Positions 52,202 through 64,000 of a DNA stretch of 64,000 nt are shown here, in pieces; the first letter of the stretch is position 1, and the number at the start of each line of letters is the position of its first letter. The notes under the pieces were generated by a model. It saw only the letters and a list, made by a program, of their open reading frames with translations. It was not told the DNA's origin and ran no database searches. Location: assembly GCF_024723735.1 (NCBI RefSeq), contig NZ_JANQDU010000006.1, positions 1-64,000 of the forward strand, read 5' to 3'. The position numbers and the translations under genes were made by a program. The DNA comes from Frigidibacter sp. ROC022. Lineage in GTDB: Bacteria > Pseudomonadota > Alphaproteobacteria > Rhodobacterales > Rhodobacteraceae.

Positions 52202-52573
52202 ATGCCAACGATCCAACAGCTGATCCGCAAGCCGCGGCAGCCGAAAGTCAAACGCTCGAAGTCGCTACACCTCGAGTCCTGCCCGCAGAAGCGTGGAGTC
52301 TGCACGCGCGTCTACACGACGACGCCGAAGAAGCCGAACTCGGCCATGCGGAAGGTCGCCAAGGTGCGCCTGACCAATGGCTACGAGGTCATCAGCTACA
52401 TTCCGGGCGAAAAGCACAACCTGCAAGAGCACTCGGTCGTGCTGATCCGCGGCGGCCGGGTCAAAGACCTTCCCGGCGTCCGCTATCACATCCTGCGCGG
52501 TGTGCTCGATACGCAGGGCGTCAAAGACCGTCGTCAGCGTCGTTCGAAATACGGCGCCAAGCGTCCGAAGTGA
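52202..52573 (+). CDS. rpsL: 30S ribosomal protein S12
   Basis: uS12, 123 residues, decoding-centre protein. [18 protein letters not shown] is intact with lysine at the E. coli K42/K43 positions, so no streptomycin-resistance change is visible there. First gene of the str operon; rpsG starts 11 nt later. Confidence 0.99.
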   Translation: MPTIQQLIRKPRQPKVKRSKSLHLESCPQKRGVCTRVYTTTPKKPNSAMRKVAKVRLTNGYEVISYIPGEKHNLQEHSVVLIRGGRVKDLPGVRYHILRGVLDTQGVKDRRQRRSKYGAKRPK

Positions 52574-52584
52574 GGATTTAACAG

Positions 52585-53055
52585 ATGTCCCGTCGTCATG
52601 CCGCCGAGAAGCGCGAAGTCCTGCCGGACGCCAAGTTCGGCGACCGCATCCTGACCAAGTTCATGAACAACCTGATGATCGACGGCAAGAAGTCCGTCGC
52701 CGAGCGCATCGTCTACAACGCGTTCGACCGGGTGCAGGAAAAGCTGAAGAAAGAGCCGGTGGAAGTGTTCCACGAGGCGCTCGACAACATCAAGCCGTCG
52801 CTCGAGGTTCGCTCGCGCCGGGTTGGTGGCGCGACCTATCAGGTCCCGGTCGAGGTTCGTCCCGAGCGCCGTGAGGCTCTGGCGATCCGCTGGCTGATCA
52901 CCGCCGCGAAGAACCGCAACGAACACACCATGGAAGAGCGTCTGGCCGGTGAACTGGTCGATGCCGTCCAGGGACGTGGCACCGCGGTGAAGAAGCGGGA
53001 AGACACCCACAAGATGGCCGACGCGAACAAAGCGTTCAGCCACTACCGCTGGTAA
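52585..53055 (+). CDS. rpsG: 30S ribosomal protein S7
   Basis: uS7, 156 residues, organises the 3' domain of 16S rRNA and in E. coli represses the str operon by binding the rpsL-rpsG gap. Here that gap is only 11 nt, so the E. coli-type site cannot be the same. Motifs [20 protein letters not shown] and [17 protein letters not shown] are typical. GAGGA lies 8 nt before the ATG. Confidence 0.99.
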   Translation: MSRRHAAEKREVLPDAKFGDRILTKFMNNLMIDGKKSVAERIVYNAFDRVQEKLKKEPVEVFHEALDNIKPSLEVRSRRVGGATYQVPVEVRPERREALAIRWLITAAKNRNEHTMEERLAGELVDAVQGRGTAVKKREDTHKMADANKAFSHYRW

Positions 53056-53067
53056 GGTTCGGATAAA

Positions 53068-55185
<2,118 letters not shown>

Positions 55186-55188
55186 CGT

Positions 55189-55238
55189 GGTGGGCGATCC
55201 GCCCACCCTACACCCCGTAGGGTGCGCCACGGCGCACC
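55189..55238. repeat. Inverted pair of REP-like palindromes between fusA and tuf2
   Basis: Hairpin 1: GGTGGGCG / CGCCCACC (55189-55207). Hairpin 2: GGTGCGCC / GGCGCACC (55221-55238). Each is bordered by the tail GTAGGG in opposite orientation (CCCTAC...GTAGGG), the layout of a REP doublet. The GTAGGGTGCGCC.. theme is a widespread bacterial REP sequence. Confidence 0.75.
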
Positions 55239-55259
55239 ACCGCTGACAGGAGAAGACAA

Positions 55260-56435
<1,176 letters not shown>

Positions 56436-56447
56436 GACCGGTTCGAC

Positions 56448-56476
56448 GTGGGGTCCGGGATGAGCCCGGGCTCCAC
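56448..56476 (+). repeat. Hairpin between tuf2 and rpsJ
   Basis: GTGGGGTCCGGG / CCCGGGCTCCAC, 12 bp including two G-U pairs, 5-nt loop, no T-run. Possible weak attenuator or processing site between the str and S10 parts. Confidence 0.5.
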
Positions 56477-56506
56477 CTCTCAACCAAGGCCGCGAAAGGC
56501 AAAGAC

Positions 56507-56818
56507 ATGCAATCGCAGAATATCCGCATCCGCCTGAAGGCGTTCGATTACCGCGTGCTGGACGCCAGCACCGCGGAAATCGTCCAGACCGCCAAGCGCA
56601 CCGGTGCCACGGTCCGGGGTCCGATCCCGCTGCCGAACAAGATCGAGAAGTTCACCGTTCTCCGCGGGCCGCATATCGACAAGAAGTCGCGCGACCAGTT
56701 CGAGATCCGGACGCACAAGCGGCTGCTCGATATCGTCGATCCGACCCCGCAGACGGTGGACGCGCTGATGAAGCTCGACCTCGCCGCCGGCGTGGACGTC
56801 GAGATCAAGCTCAACTGA
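56507..56818 (+). CDS. rpsJ: 30S ribosomal protein S10
   Basis: uS10 (NusE), 103 residues; also partners NusB in antitermination. [14 protein letters not shown] and the [26 protein letters not shown] stretch are diagnostic. First gene of the S10 part. No separate S10 promoter was found, so it likely reads on from the str promoter. Confidence 0.99.
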   Translation: MQSQNIRIRLKAFDYRVLDASTAEIVQTAKRTGATVRGPIPLPNKIEKFTVLRGPHIDKKSRDQFEIRTHKRLLDIVDPTPQTVDALMKLDLAAGVDVEIKLN

Positions 56819-56832
56819 GGAGGGTGACCGAT

Positions 56833-57690
56833 ATGTTGCGCTCTGGCGTTATTGCAAAGAAGGTGGGGATGACCCGCCTGTTCATGGAAGACGGTCGGCA
56901 GGTTCCCGTTACCGTTCTTCAACTCGACAACCTGCAGGTGGTGGCGCAGCGCACCGCCGAGAAGGATGGCTATTCGGCCGTCCAGCTTGGCGCGGGCACG
57001 GCCAAGGCCAGCCGCACCACGGCCCCGATGCGCGGCCATTTCGCCGCCGCCAAGGTGGCGCCGAAGCGCAAGATTGCCGAGTTCCGGGTCGATCCGAAGA
57101 ACATGATCGGCGTCGGTGAGGAAATCACCGCCGACCATTATTTCGAAGGTCAGTTCGTGGACGTTTCGGGCACCTCGGCCGGCAAGGGCTTTCAGGGTGC
57201 GATGAAGCGGCACAACTTCGGCGGCCTGCGGGCGACGCACGGCGTCTCGGTCTCGCACCGGTCGCACGGCTCGACCGGCCAGTGCCAGGACCCCGGCAAG
57301 GTGTTCAAGGGCAAGAAGATGGCCGGCCACATGGGCGCCGTCCGGGTCACCACGCAGAATCTGCAGGTGGTGCGCACCGACAGCGAACGCGGCCTGATCA
57401 TGATCAAGGGCGCGGTCCCGGGCACCAAGGGTGGCTGGGTCACGGTCAAGGACGCGGTGAAGAAGCCGGTGCCCGAGAATGTCATGCTGCCGGCCGGGCT
57501 GAAGAGCATGGCGGAAGAGGCCCGCAAGGCCGCTGAAGCTGCCGCCGCCGAGGCTGCCGCCGCCGAAGAGGCCGCCAAGGCCGAGGCTGCTGCTGCCGAG
57601 CAGGCTGCGATGGAAGCCGCCGAGAAGGCCGCGGCCGAGGCTCCGGCCGAAGGTGCAGCGCCGGAAGGAGACGAGAAAAATGAAGGCTGA
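56833..57690 (+). CDS. rplC: 50S ribosomal protein L3 with long Ala/Glu tail
   Basis: uL3, 285 residues, near the peptidyl-transferase centre. The core (1-~220) contains GSTGQ with Q150, the residue methylated by PrmB in E. coli. Residues ~226-285 form an extra Ala/Glu/Lys-rich, predicted helical tail not present in E. coli L3 (209 residues). I chose ATG 56833 ([14 protein letters not shown]) with AGGAGG 9 nt upstream; a GTG three codons earlier is too close to that site. It overlaps rplD by 11 nt. Confidence 0.98.
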   Translation: MLRSGVIAKKVGMTRLFMEDGRQVPVTVLQLDNLQVVAQRTAEKDGYSAVQLGAGTAKASRTTAPMRGHFAAAKVAPKRKIAEFRVDPKNMIGVGEEITADHYFEGQFVDVSGTSAGKGFQGAMKRHNFGGLRATHGVSVSHRSHGSTGQCQDPGKVFKGKKMAGHMGAVRVTTQNLQVVRTDSERGLIMIKGAVPGTKGGWVTVKDAVKKPVPENVMLPAGLKSMAEEARKAAEAAAAEAAAAEEAAKAEAAAAEQAAMEAAEKAAAEAPAEGAAPEGDEKNEG

Positions 57691-58300
57691 CGTCATCAAG
57701 CTCGACGCCAAGAAGGCGGGCGACATCGACCTCCCCGACGCGATCTTCGGATTGGAACCGCGGGCCGACATCCTGCACCGGATGGTGCGCTGGCAGCGTT
57801 CGCGCAGCCAGGCCGGCACCCACAAGGTCAAGGGCCGGTCCGAGGTCAGCTATTCGACCAAGAAGATCTATCGCCAGAAGGGCACCGGCGGCGCACGCCA
57901 CGGTGACAAGGGCGCGCCGATCTTCCGTCACGGTGGTACCTACAAGGGGCCGACGCCGCGCAGCCATGCCCACGACCTGCCGAAGAAGTTTCGTGCTCTC
58001 GGTCTGAAGCATGCCCTGTCGTCGAAGGCCGCCAGCGGCGACCTGGTGATCCTGGAGGCCGCCGACATGGCGGAACCCAAGACCGGCGCGCTGGCCAAGG
58101 CGATCAAGGCCCTGGGCTGGAAGCGCGTGCTGGTCATCGACGGCGCCACGGTCAACGAAAACTTCGCCCGCGCGGCGGCCAACCTCGACGGTGTCGATGT
58201 GCTGCCGACCATGGGCGCCAATGTCTATGACATCCTTCGCCGCGACACCCTGGTGTTGACGCGGGCGGCTGTCGAAGCTCTGGAGGCCCGCCTGAAATGA
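57680..58300 (+). CDS. rplD: 50S ribosomal protein L4
   Basis: uL4, 206 residues. In E. coli it represses the S10 operon. The exit-tunnel loop [16 protein letters not shown] is intact, with no macrolide-resistance deletion visible. GAAGGAGA precedes the ATG inside the rplC end. Overlaps rplW by 4 nt. Confidence 0.99.
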   Translation: MKADVIKLDAKKAGDIDLPDAIFGLEPRADILHRMVRWQRSRSQAGTHKVKGRSEVSYSTKKIYRQKGTGGARHGDKGAPIFRHGGTYKGPTPRSHAHDLPKKFRALGLKHALSSKAASGDLVILEAADMAEPKTGALAKAIKALGWKRVLVIDGATVNENFARAAANLDGVDVLPTMGANVYDILRRDTLVLTRAAVEALEARLK

Positions 58301-58593
58301 GCGCTGAACCGAAGCACTACGACGTGGTCGTGAAGCCGATCATCACCGAGAAGGCCACCATGGCGTCCGAACATGGCGCCGTGGTCTTTGAAGTGGCCAA
58401 GTCGGCGACCAAGACGACGATCAAGGAAGCGGTGGAAAACCTCTTCGGCGTCAAGGTGAAGGCGGTGAATACCGTCGTCACCAAAGGCAAGACCAAGCGC
58501 TTTCGCGGCAAGCCGGGCACCCGGCGCGACGTGAAGAAGGCCTATGTGACGCTCGAGGATGGCAACACCATCGACGTCACGACGGGGCTCTGA
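58297..58593 (+). CDS. rplW: 50S ribosomal protein L23
   Basis: uL23, 98 residues, tunnel-exit protein that docks trigger factor and [16 protein letters not shown] and [15 protein letters not shown] are typical. Two stop codons follow in a row (TGA TAG). A 127-nt gap with a strong hairpin precedes rplB. Confidence 0.98.
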   Translation: MSAEPKHYDVVVKPIITEKATMASEHGAVVFEVAKSATKTTIKEAVENLFGVKVKAVNTVVTKGKTKRFRGKPGTRRDVKKAYVTLEDGNTIDVTTGL

Positions 58594-58611
58594 TAGAAGG
58601 CGCCGAATCTT

Positions 58612-58643
58612 CGGCCCCCAAACTTGGGGGCCGCTGACTTTTT
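58612..58643 (+). promoter_or_regulatory. Strong hairpin between rplW and rplB
   Basis: CGGCCCCCAA / TTGGGGGCCG, about 9-10 bp, followed 5 nt later by TTTTT. Terminator-like, inside an essential operon, so an attenuator or processing site is more likely. Two CGGGGCCCT repeats follow before rplB. Confidence 0.55.
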
Positions 58644-58720
58644 AGTAACCGGGACCTACGGGGCCCTAAAGCAAACGAGGGCGCCACATCGGGGCCCTGC
58701 AATAACGGAAGACAGAAAGC

Positions 58721-59560
58721 ATGGCACTCAAGTCGTATAAGCCGACGACGCCTGGCCAGCGCGGGCTGGTTCTGATCGACCGTTCGGAGCTGTGGAAAGG
58801 CCGCCCCGTCAAGACCCTCACCGAAGGTCTGACCAAGACGGGCGGACGGAACAACACCGGACGAGTCACGATGTGGCACAAGGGGGGCGGCGCGAAGCGG
58901 CTCTACCGCATCGTGGATTTCAAGCGCACCAAGCATGACATGCCGGCGGTCGTCGGCCGGATCGAATACGATCCCAACCGGACCGCGTTCATCGCGCTGA
59001 TCCAGTACGAGGACGGCACCGAGAACTACATTCTCGCGCCGCAGCGTCTGGCAATCGGCGACAAGGTGATCTCGGGCGCCAAGGTCGACGTGAAACCGGG
59101 CAACGCGATGCCGTTCTCGGGCATGCCGATCGGCACCATCGTCCACAATGTCGAGCTGAAGCCCGGCAAGGGCGGCCAGATCGCGCGGGCGGCGGGCACC
59201 TATGCCCAGTTCGTCGGCCGGGACGGCGGTTACGCGCAGGTCCGGCTGTCCTCGGGCGAGCTGCGCCTGGTCCGGCAGGAATGCATGGCGACCATCGGCG
59301 CGGTGTCGAACCCCGACAACTCGAACCAGAACTTCGGCAAGGCCGGCCGGATGCGTCACAAGGGCGTCCGCCCGACGGTGCGCGGCGTTGCGATGAACCC
59401 GATCGATCACCCGCATGGCGGCGGCGAAGGCCGCACCTCGGGCGGCCGGCACCCGGTCACCCCCTGGGGCAAAGGCACCAAGGGCAACCGCACCCGCACC
59501 AACAAGGCGACGGACAAGTACATTCTCCGCTCGCGCCACGCCAAAAAGAAGGGGCGCTGA
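58721..59560 (+). CDS. rplB: 50S ribosomal protein L2
   Basis: uL2, 279 residues, largest primary 23S-binding protein near the catalytic centre. The motif [19 protein letters not shown] contains the conserved HPHGGGEG loop. GGAAGA precedes the ATG; rpsS starts 3 nt after the stop. Confidence 0.99.
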   Translation: MALKSYKPTTPGQRGLVLIDRSELWKGRPVKTLTEGLTKTGGRNNTGRVTMWHKGGGAKRLYRIVDFKRTKHDMPAVVGRIEYDPNRTAFIALIQYEDGTENYILAPQRLAIGDKVISGAKVDVKPGNAMPFSGMPIGTIVHNVELKPGKGGQIARAAGTYAQFVGRDGGYAQVRLSSGELRLVRQECMATIGAVSNPDNSNQNFGKAGRMRHKGVRPTVRGVAMNPIDHPHGGGEGRTSGGRHPVTPWGKGTKGNRTRTNKATDKYILRSRHAKKKGR

Positions 59561-59563
59561 GCT

Positions 59564-59842
59564 ATGTCGCGTTCTGTCTGGAAGGGCCCGTTCGTCGACT
59601 CGTTTCTGCTGAAGAAAGCCGAAAAGAGCCGCGAATCCGGCCGCAACGAAGTCATCAAGATCTGGTCGCGTCGCTCGACGATCCTGCCGCAATTCGTGGG
59701 TCTCACGTTTGGCGTCTACAACGGCCACAAACATATCCCCGTCAACGTCACGGAAGACATGATCGGTCAGAAGTTCGGTGAATACTCGCCGACCCGGACC
59801 TATCACGGTCATGCCGCGGACAAGAAAGCGAAGCGGAAGTAG
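59564..59842 (+). CDS. rpsS: 30S ribosomal protein S19
   Basis: uS19, 92 residues, in the 30S head. [18 protein letters not shown] start and [19 protein letters not shown] are diagnostic. rplV begins 2 nt after the stop. Confidence 0.99.
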   Translation: MSRSVWKGPFVDSFLLKKAEKSRESGRNEVIKIWSRRSTILPQFVGLTFGVYNGHKHIPVNVTEDMIGQKFGEYSPTRTYHGHAADKKAKRK

Positions 59843-59844
59843 TC

Positions 59845-60234
59845 ATGGGCAAGGAAAAGAACCCCCGCCGCGTGGCAGACAACGAAGCCATGGCCAAGGC
59901 CAAGATGCTTCGGACCTCGCCGCAGAAGCTGAACCTGGTTGCCCAGATGATCCGCGGCAAGTCCGTGGACAAGGCTCTGGTTGACCTGACGTTCTCGAAG
60001 CGCCGGATCGCGCAGGACGTGAAGAAATGCCTTCAGTCCGCGATCGCCAATGCCGAGAACAACCACAACCTCGACGTTGACGAACTGGTCGTCGCCGAGG
60101 CCTATGTCGGCAAGAACCTGGTCATGAAGCGCGGCCGTCCGCGGGCGCGTGGCCGTTACGGCAAGATCCTGAAGCCGTTCTCGGAACTCACCATCAAGGT
60201 CCGTCAGGTCGAAGCCGCCGGGGAGCAAGCATAA
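59845..60234 (+). CDS. rplV: 50S ribosomal protein L22
   Basis: uL22, 129 residues, with the tunnel loop [14 protein letters not shown] complete. The stop overlaps the rpsC start by 1 nt (TAATG). Confidence 0.99.
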   Translation: MGKEKNPRRVADNEAMAKAKMLRTSPQKLNLVAQMIRGKSVDKALVDLTFSKRRIAQDVKKCLQSAIANAENNHNLDVDELVVAEAYVGKNLVMKRGRPRARGRYGKILKPFSELTIKVRQVEAAGEQA

Positions 60235-60950
60235 TGGGACAGAAGGTCAACCCGATCGGCATGCGTCTCCAGGTCAACCGCACCTGGGACAGCCGCTGGT
60301 ATGCCGACACCAAGGACTATGGCAATCTGCTGCTTGAAGACCTTGCGATGCGCAAGTTCATCAAGAAGGAGTGCTACCAGGCCGGCGTGTCGAAGGTCAT
60401 CATCGAGCGGCCGCACAAGAAGTGCCGGGTGACGATCCACACCGCCCGTCCGGGCGTGATCATCGGCAAGAAGGGCGCGGACATTGAAGGTCTGCGCAAG
60501 AAGCTGGCCGCGATCACCGACAGCGAACTGCATCTCAACATCGTCGAGGTGCGCAAGCCGGAACTGGACGCCGCGCTGGTCGCCGAATCCATTGCCCAGC
60601 AGATGGAGCGCCGGATTGCCTTCCGCCGTGCCATGAAGCGGGCGGTGCAGAACGCGATGCGGATGGGTGCCCTGGGCATCCGGGTCAACGTCGGCGGTCG
60701 CCTCGGCGGTGCCGAGATCGCCCGGACCGAGTGGTATCGTGAAGGCCGCGTGCCGCTGCATACCCTGCGCGCCGACATCGACTATGCCCTGGCCGAAGCC
60801 AAGACCCCCTACGGGATCATCGGCGTGAAGGTCTGGATCTTCAAAGGCGAGATCATGGAGCACGATCCCTCGGCCCGTGATCGCAAGCAACAAGAGCTGC
60901 AAGACGGCCCGGGCCCGCGTGGTTCCGGTGGTCCGCGCCGCGACCGTTAA
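60234..60950 (+). CDS. rpsC: 30S ribosomal protein S3
   Basis: uS3, 238 residues, at the mRNA entry channel. [20 protein letters not shown] opening and the KH motif [18 protein letters not shown] are intact. A basic C-terminal tail follows. Coupled to rplV. Confidence 0.99.
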   Translation: MGQKVNPIGMRLQVNRTWDSRWYADTKDYGNLLLEDLAMRKFIKKECYQAGVSKVIIERPHKKCRVTIHTARPGVIIGKKGADIEGLRKKLAAITDSELHLNIVEVRKPELDAALVAESIAQQMERRIAFRRAMKRAVQNAMRMGALGIRVNVGGRLGGAEIARTEWYREGRVPLHTLRADIDYALAEAKTPYGIIGVKVWIFKGEIMEHDPSARDRKQQELQDGPGPRGSGGPRRDR

Positions 60951-60962
60951 GGAGACAAGCAG

Positions 60963-61376
60963 ATGCTGCAACCGAAACGGACGAAATTCCGCAAGCAACA
61001 CAAGGGCCGGATTCACGGCGAAGCCAAGGGCGGTTACGACCTTGCCTTTGGCTCGTTCGGCCTGAAGGCCACCCAGCCCGAGCGTGTGACCGCGCGTCAG
61101 ATCGAAGCGGCCCGCCGCGCCCTGACCCGCCACATGAAGCGCCAGGGATCGGTCTGGATCCGGGTGTTCCCGGACGTGCCGGTGACCGGAAAGCCCACCG
61201 AAGTGCGGATGGGTAAGGGCAAGGGCTCGGTCGAGTACTGGGCGGCCAAGGTGAAGCCGGGCCGGATCATGTTCGAGATCGACGGCGTGGACGAAACCAC
61301 CGCGCGCGAAGCCCTGCGGCTGGCGGCGATGAAGCTGCCGGTGAAGACCAAGACGATCGTTCGCGCCGACTGGTAG
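60963..61376 (+). CDS. rplP: 50S ribosomal protein L16
   Basis: uL16, 137 residues, supports the A- and P-site tRNAs. [12 protein letters not shown] and [19 protein letters not shown] are typical. AAGGAGA precedes the ATG. A 182-nt gap with a strong hairpin follows. Confidence 0.99.
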   Translation: MLQPKRTKFRKQHKGRIHGEAKGGYDLAFGSFGLKATQPERVTARQIEAARRALTRHMKRQGSVWIRVFPDVPVTGKPTEVRMGKGKGSVEYWAAKVKPGRIMFEIDGVDETTAREALRLAAMKLPVKTKTIVRADW

Positions 61377-61464
61377 GGACCGAAGGGGGGGCAGAACGCC
61401 CGTCTCGCGGTGCCGACACGGCCCGAACGACAGGCAGGCCCATCATGGGGCTTGCGTAATGCCG

Positions 61465-61486
61465 GGCGCCCCTCTATAGGGGCGCC
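61465..61486 (+). promoter_or_regulatory. Perfect hairpin between rplP and rpmC
   Basis: GGCGCCCCT / AGGGGCGCC, 9 bp, loop CTAT, no T-run. Possible processing or attenuation site; the 182-nt gap around it (61377-61558) contains no convincing gene. Confidence 0.55.
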
Positions 61487-61558
61487 TTCACTGCTAGCTC
61501 CACCGGGTATCAGGGTGACCATGTCGGGCCCTCCGGTGATGTTGAAAGGACGACCGAA

Positions 61559-61774
61559 ATGGCGAAAGCCAGCACCGAACTCAAGGACAAGACGCCGGAC
61601 CAGCTCCGCGATCAGCTTGTCGCGCTGAAGAAGGAGGCTTTCAACCTCCGCTTCCAGCAGGCCACCGGCCAGCTCGAGAACACCGCCCGCATGCGCATCG
61701 TCCGCCGCGACGTTGCCCGGGTGATGACGGCCCTGAACCAAAAGGCTGCCGCTGCAGCCACGACGGCGGAGTAA
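61559..61774 (+). CDS. rpmC: 50S ribosomal protein L29
   Basis: uL29, 71 residues, two long helices next to L23 at the tunnel exit ([20 protein letters not shown]). GAAAGGA precedes the ATG. A short Ala/Thr tail ends the protein; rpsQ starts 4 nt later. Confidence 0.97.
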   Translation: MAKASTELKDKTPDQLRDQLVALKKEAFNLRFQQATGQLENTARMRIVRRDVARVMTALNQKAAAAATTAE

Positions 61775-61778
61775 GCCC

Positions 61779-62018
61779 ATGCCCAAGCGTATCCTGCAAG
61801 GCACCGTCACCGGCGACCAGAACAACCAGACCGTCACGGTCGCGGTCGAGCGTCGCTACAAGCATCCGCTGCTGCACAAGACGGTTCGCGCGACCAAGAA
61901 GTACCGGGCGCATGACGAGACCAACAGCTTCAAGATCGGTGACAAGGTTCGCATTGAAGAATGCGCGCCGGTCTCGAAAACCAAACGCTGGAGGGTCGTG
62001 ACCGAAGCTTCGGCTTAA
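61779..62018 (+). CDS. rpsQ: 30S ribosomal protein S17
   Basis: uS17, 79 residues, OB-fold primary 16S binder. [20 protein letters not shown] and [14 protein letters not shown] are typical. A 76-nt gap precedes rplN. Confidence 0.98.
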   Translation: MPKRILQGTVTGDQNNQTVTVAVERRYKHPLLHKTVRATKKYRAHDETNSFKIGDKVRIEECAPVSKTKRWRVVTEASA

Positions 62019-62094
62019 GTCATACCCTTCGGTTTGATCGAAACCCTGGAGTCAATGACCCGGAAGGGCGGCTCTACAGGTCGGGAGAAACCAA

Positions 62095-62463
62095 ATGATC
62101 CAGATGCAGACGAATCTGGATGTCGCTGACAACTCCGGCGCACGCCGGGTGCAGTGCATCAAGGTTCTCGGCGGGTCGCACCGCCGCTATGCCTCGGTCG
62201 GTGACATCATCGTCGTTTCGGTGAAGGAAGCCATTCCGCGCGGTCGCGTGAAGAAGGGGGACGTCCGCAAGGCCGTCGTCGTTCGCACCGCCAAGGAAGT
62301 GCGCCGCGAGGACGGCACGGCGATCCGCTTTGACCGCAACGCCGCCGTCATCATCAACAACAACATGGAGCCGATCGGCACCCGTATCTTCGGGCCGGTG
62401 GTGCGCGAGCTTCGCGCCAAGAACTTCATGAAAATCATCAGCCTTGCGCCGGAGGTGCTCTGA
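62095..62463 (+). CDS. rplN: 50S ribosomal protein L14
   Basis: uL14, 122 residues, opens the spc part of the cluster. [20 protein letters not shown] and [13 protein letters not shown] are diagnostic. The stop overlaps the rplX start (TGATG). Confidence 0.99.
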   Translation: MIQMQTNLDVADNSGARRVQCIKVLGGSHRRYASVGDIIVVSVKEAIPRGRVKKGDVRKAVVVRTAKEVRREDGTAIRFDRNAAVIINNNMEPIGTRIFGPVVRELRAKNFMKIISLAPEVL

Positions 62464-62768
62464 TGGCCGCGAAACTGAAACGAGGCGACAAGGTCATCGT
62501 CCTGACCGGCAAGGACAAGGGCAAGACCGGGGAAATCCGGTCGGTTGACCCGAAGGCCGGCAAGGCCGTCGTCGAGGGCATCAACATCGCCATCCGCCAC
62601 CGCCGCCAGACCCAGGCCACCCAGGGTGGACGCATTCCGGTGGCGATGCCGCTGGACCTGTCGAACCTGGCGATCCTGGACAGCAACAACAAGGCGACCC
62701 GCGTCGGCTTCCGCATGGAAGACGGCAAGAAGGTCCGCTTTGCCAAGACCACCGGGGAGGTGATCTGA
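62463..62768 (+). CDS. rplX: 50S ribosomal protein L24
   Basis: uL24, 101 residues, an assembly initiator with a KOW motif ([20 protein letters not shown]). Overlaps both neighbours by one nt, so rplN-rplX-rplE are translationally coupled. Confidence 0.98.
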   Translation: MAAKLKRGDKVIVLTGKDKGKTGEIRSVDPKAGKAVVEGINIAIRHRRQTQATQGGRIPVAMPLDLSNLAILDSNNKATRVGFRMEDGKKVRFAKTTGEVI

Positions 62769-63331
62769 TGTTGGACCAAGCCAGCTATACCCCGCGCCTG
62801 AAGACGCTGTACCAGCAGTCGCTCCGCGCCGCGCTGAAAGAGCAGTTCGGCTACAAGAACGACATGATGATCCCGCGGCTCGACAAGATCGTGCTGAACA
62901 TCGGTTGTGGCGCCGAGGCAGTGAAGGATTCGAAGAAGGCCAAGTCGGCCGTCGAGGATCTGACCATCATCGCCGGCCAGAAGGCCCTGACCACGGTCGC
63001 CAAGAAGTCGATCGCCGGTTTCCGGGTCCGGGAAATGATGCCGTTGGGCGCGAAGGTCACCCTGCGCGGCGACCGGATGTATGAATTCCTCGATCGTCTG
63101 ATCACCGTGGCGCTGCCGCGGGTCCGCGACTTCCGCGGCGTGAAGGGCAATTCGTTCGACGGCCGCGGCAACTATGCCATGGGCCTGAAGGAACATATCG
63201 TGTTCCCCGAGATCAACTTCGACAAGGTCGACGAGGTCTGGGGCATGGACATCATCGTCTGCACCACCGCCAAGACGGATGCAGAAGCCAAGGCGCTGTT
63301 GAAGCTTTTCAACATGCCGTTCAACAGCTGA
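62768..63331 (+). CDS. rplE: 50S ribosomal protein L5
   Basis: uL5, 187 residues, binds 5S rRNA and contacts P-site t[21 protein letters not shown] and [19 protein letters not shown] are typical. 16 nt to rpsN. Confidence 0.99.
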   Translation: MLDQASYTPRLKTLYQQSLRAALKEQFGYKNDMMIPRLDKIVLNIGCGAEAVKDSKKAKSAVEDLTIIAGQKALTTVAKKSIAGFRVREMMPLGAKVTLRGDRMYEFLDRLITVALPRVRDFRGVKGNSFDGRGNYAMGLKEHIVFPEINFDKVDEVWGMDIIVCTTAKTDAEAKALLKLFNMPFNS

Positions 63332-63347
63332 GCCTGGAGAGACATCA

Positions 63348-63653
63348 ATGGCAAAGAAATCCATGGTCGAACGCGAAGTGAAGCGCCAGAAGCTGGTTGA
63401 CCAGTATGCTGCCCGCCGCACTGCGCTGAAGGCGATCATCGAAGACCAATCGAAGCCGATGGAAGAGCGTTTCAAGGCGACGATGAAACTGGCGAAGCTG
63501 CCGCGCAATTCCAGCGCGGTCCGGCTGCACAACCGCTGCCAGCTCACCGGGCGTCCGCACGCCTATTACCGCAAACTCAAGGTCAGCCGGATCGCGCTGC
63601 GCGAGCTGGGCTCGCTGGGCCAGATCCCCGGCCTTGTGAAGTCGAGCTGGTAA
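63348..63653 (+). CDS. rpsN: 30S ribosomal protein S14, zinc-free long form
   Basis: uS14, 101 residues, cysteine-poor C-minus form: the CxxC pairs of the zinc type are absent, and the C-terminal RNA-binding part reads [25 protein letters not shown] ribosome site lies upstream. Confidence 0.98.
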   Translation: MAKKSMVEREVKRQKLVDQYAARRTALKAIIEDQSKPMEERFKATMKLAKLPRNSSAVRLHNRCQLTGRPHAYYRKLKVSRIALRELGSLGQIPGLVKSSW

Positions 63654-63665
63654 GGAGGGCATGGT

Positions 63666-64000
63666 ATGAACGATCCTCTCGGAGATATGCTCGCCCGGAT
63701 CCGCAACTCGCAGATGCGTGGCAAGAGCCAGGTCAGGACGCCGGCTTCGAAGCTGCGCGCCTGGGTGCTGGATGTGCTGAAGGACGAAGGCTATATCCGC
63801 GGATATGAAGCGGGCACGGGCGCCGATGGGCACCCGGAACTGGTCATCGATCTGAAGTATTTCGAAGGCACCCCGGTGATCCGCGAACTCAAGCGCGTTT
63901 CGACCCCCGGTCGCCGGGTCTACATGAGCGTGCGGGACATCCCGCAGGTTCGTCAGGGCCTTGGCGTTTCCATTGTCTCGACGCCGAAAGGTGTCATGTC
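63666..64000 (+). CDS. rpsH: 30S ribosomal protein S8, 5' part (cut by the window edge)
   Basis: The first 111 codons of uS8 ([20 protein letters not shown]...; [20 protein letters not shown] further on) are present; about 20 more residues are expected beyond the window. S8 is the autogenous repressor of the spc operon in E. coli. GGAGG precedes the ATG. Confidence 0.97.
   Translation, partial: MNDPLGDMLARIRNSQMRGKSQVRTPASKLRAWVLDVLKDEGYIRGYEAGTGADGHPELVIDLKYFEGTPVIRELKRVSTPGRRVYMSVRDIPQVRQGLGVSIVSTPKGVM

Overview
The window is high-GC chromosomal DNA from an alphaproteobacterium, most likely a member of the Rhodobacterales (Rhodobacteraceae and relatives). Support comes from the order chvI-chvG-hprK-rapZ-PTS EIIA-HPr beside pckA, the very short HPr kinase, two nearly identical tuf genes, tRNA-Trp ahead of secE-nusG, and several conserved proteins that I know only from this order (DUF6478- and DUF6473-like proteins and small lipoproteins). 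The family-level placement is inference from gene content; no database was searched.

Layout. 0.1-7.4 kb: folC and accD (overlapping), a CPBP membrane protease, ilvD, then a lipoprotein and two conserved proteins of unknown role. 7.5-12.5 kb: an EamA transporter, the two halves of MnmC as separate divergent genes (tRNA wobble-uridine modification), a flavin reductase and a stand-alone thiamine-diphosphate enzyme. 12.6-20 kb: pckA diverges from chvI-chvG-hprK-rapZ-EIIA-HPr, a signalling cluster that in alphaproteobacteria ties envelope and acid sensing and PTS phosphorylation to carbon metabolism; an acyltransferase follows. 20-24.8 kb: an overlapping minus-strand operon parC-DUF898-M48 protease. 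25-33.2 kb: an SH3 protein, an SDR, a small membrane protein, cobalamin adenosyltransferase, etfBA and hbd (electron transfer and acyl-CoA metabolism), a short Hsp70, a DUF6473-like protein and a lipoprotein.

33.2-64 kb is the translation/transcription superregion: tuf1, an acetyltransferase, a decayed glycosyltransferase, tRNA-Trp, secE, nusG, rplKAJL, rpoBC; then a four-gene accessory cassette (MarR regulator, two related glycosyltransferases, an EamA transporter); then the str operon (rpsL, rpsG, fusA, tuf2), running directly into the S10 and spc operons (rpsJ to rpsH, the last cut by the window edge).

No phage, transposase, CRISPR array or defence system is visible, and I found no convincing new multi-gene system. 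The best leads are regulatory or evolutionary: matching leader hairpins behind the tuf1 and str promoters, a MarR gene that looks leaderless with a palindrome inside its promoter, a REP-like pair between fusA and tuf2, a large double hairpin between rplL and rpoB, repeated GTCCCCATGGGGAC palindromes in two gene gaps, and a decayed glycosyltransferase copy whose intact relatives lie 14 kb away. Promoters and hairpins were read by eye and are predictions.
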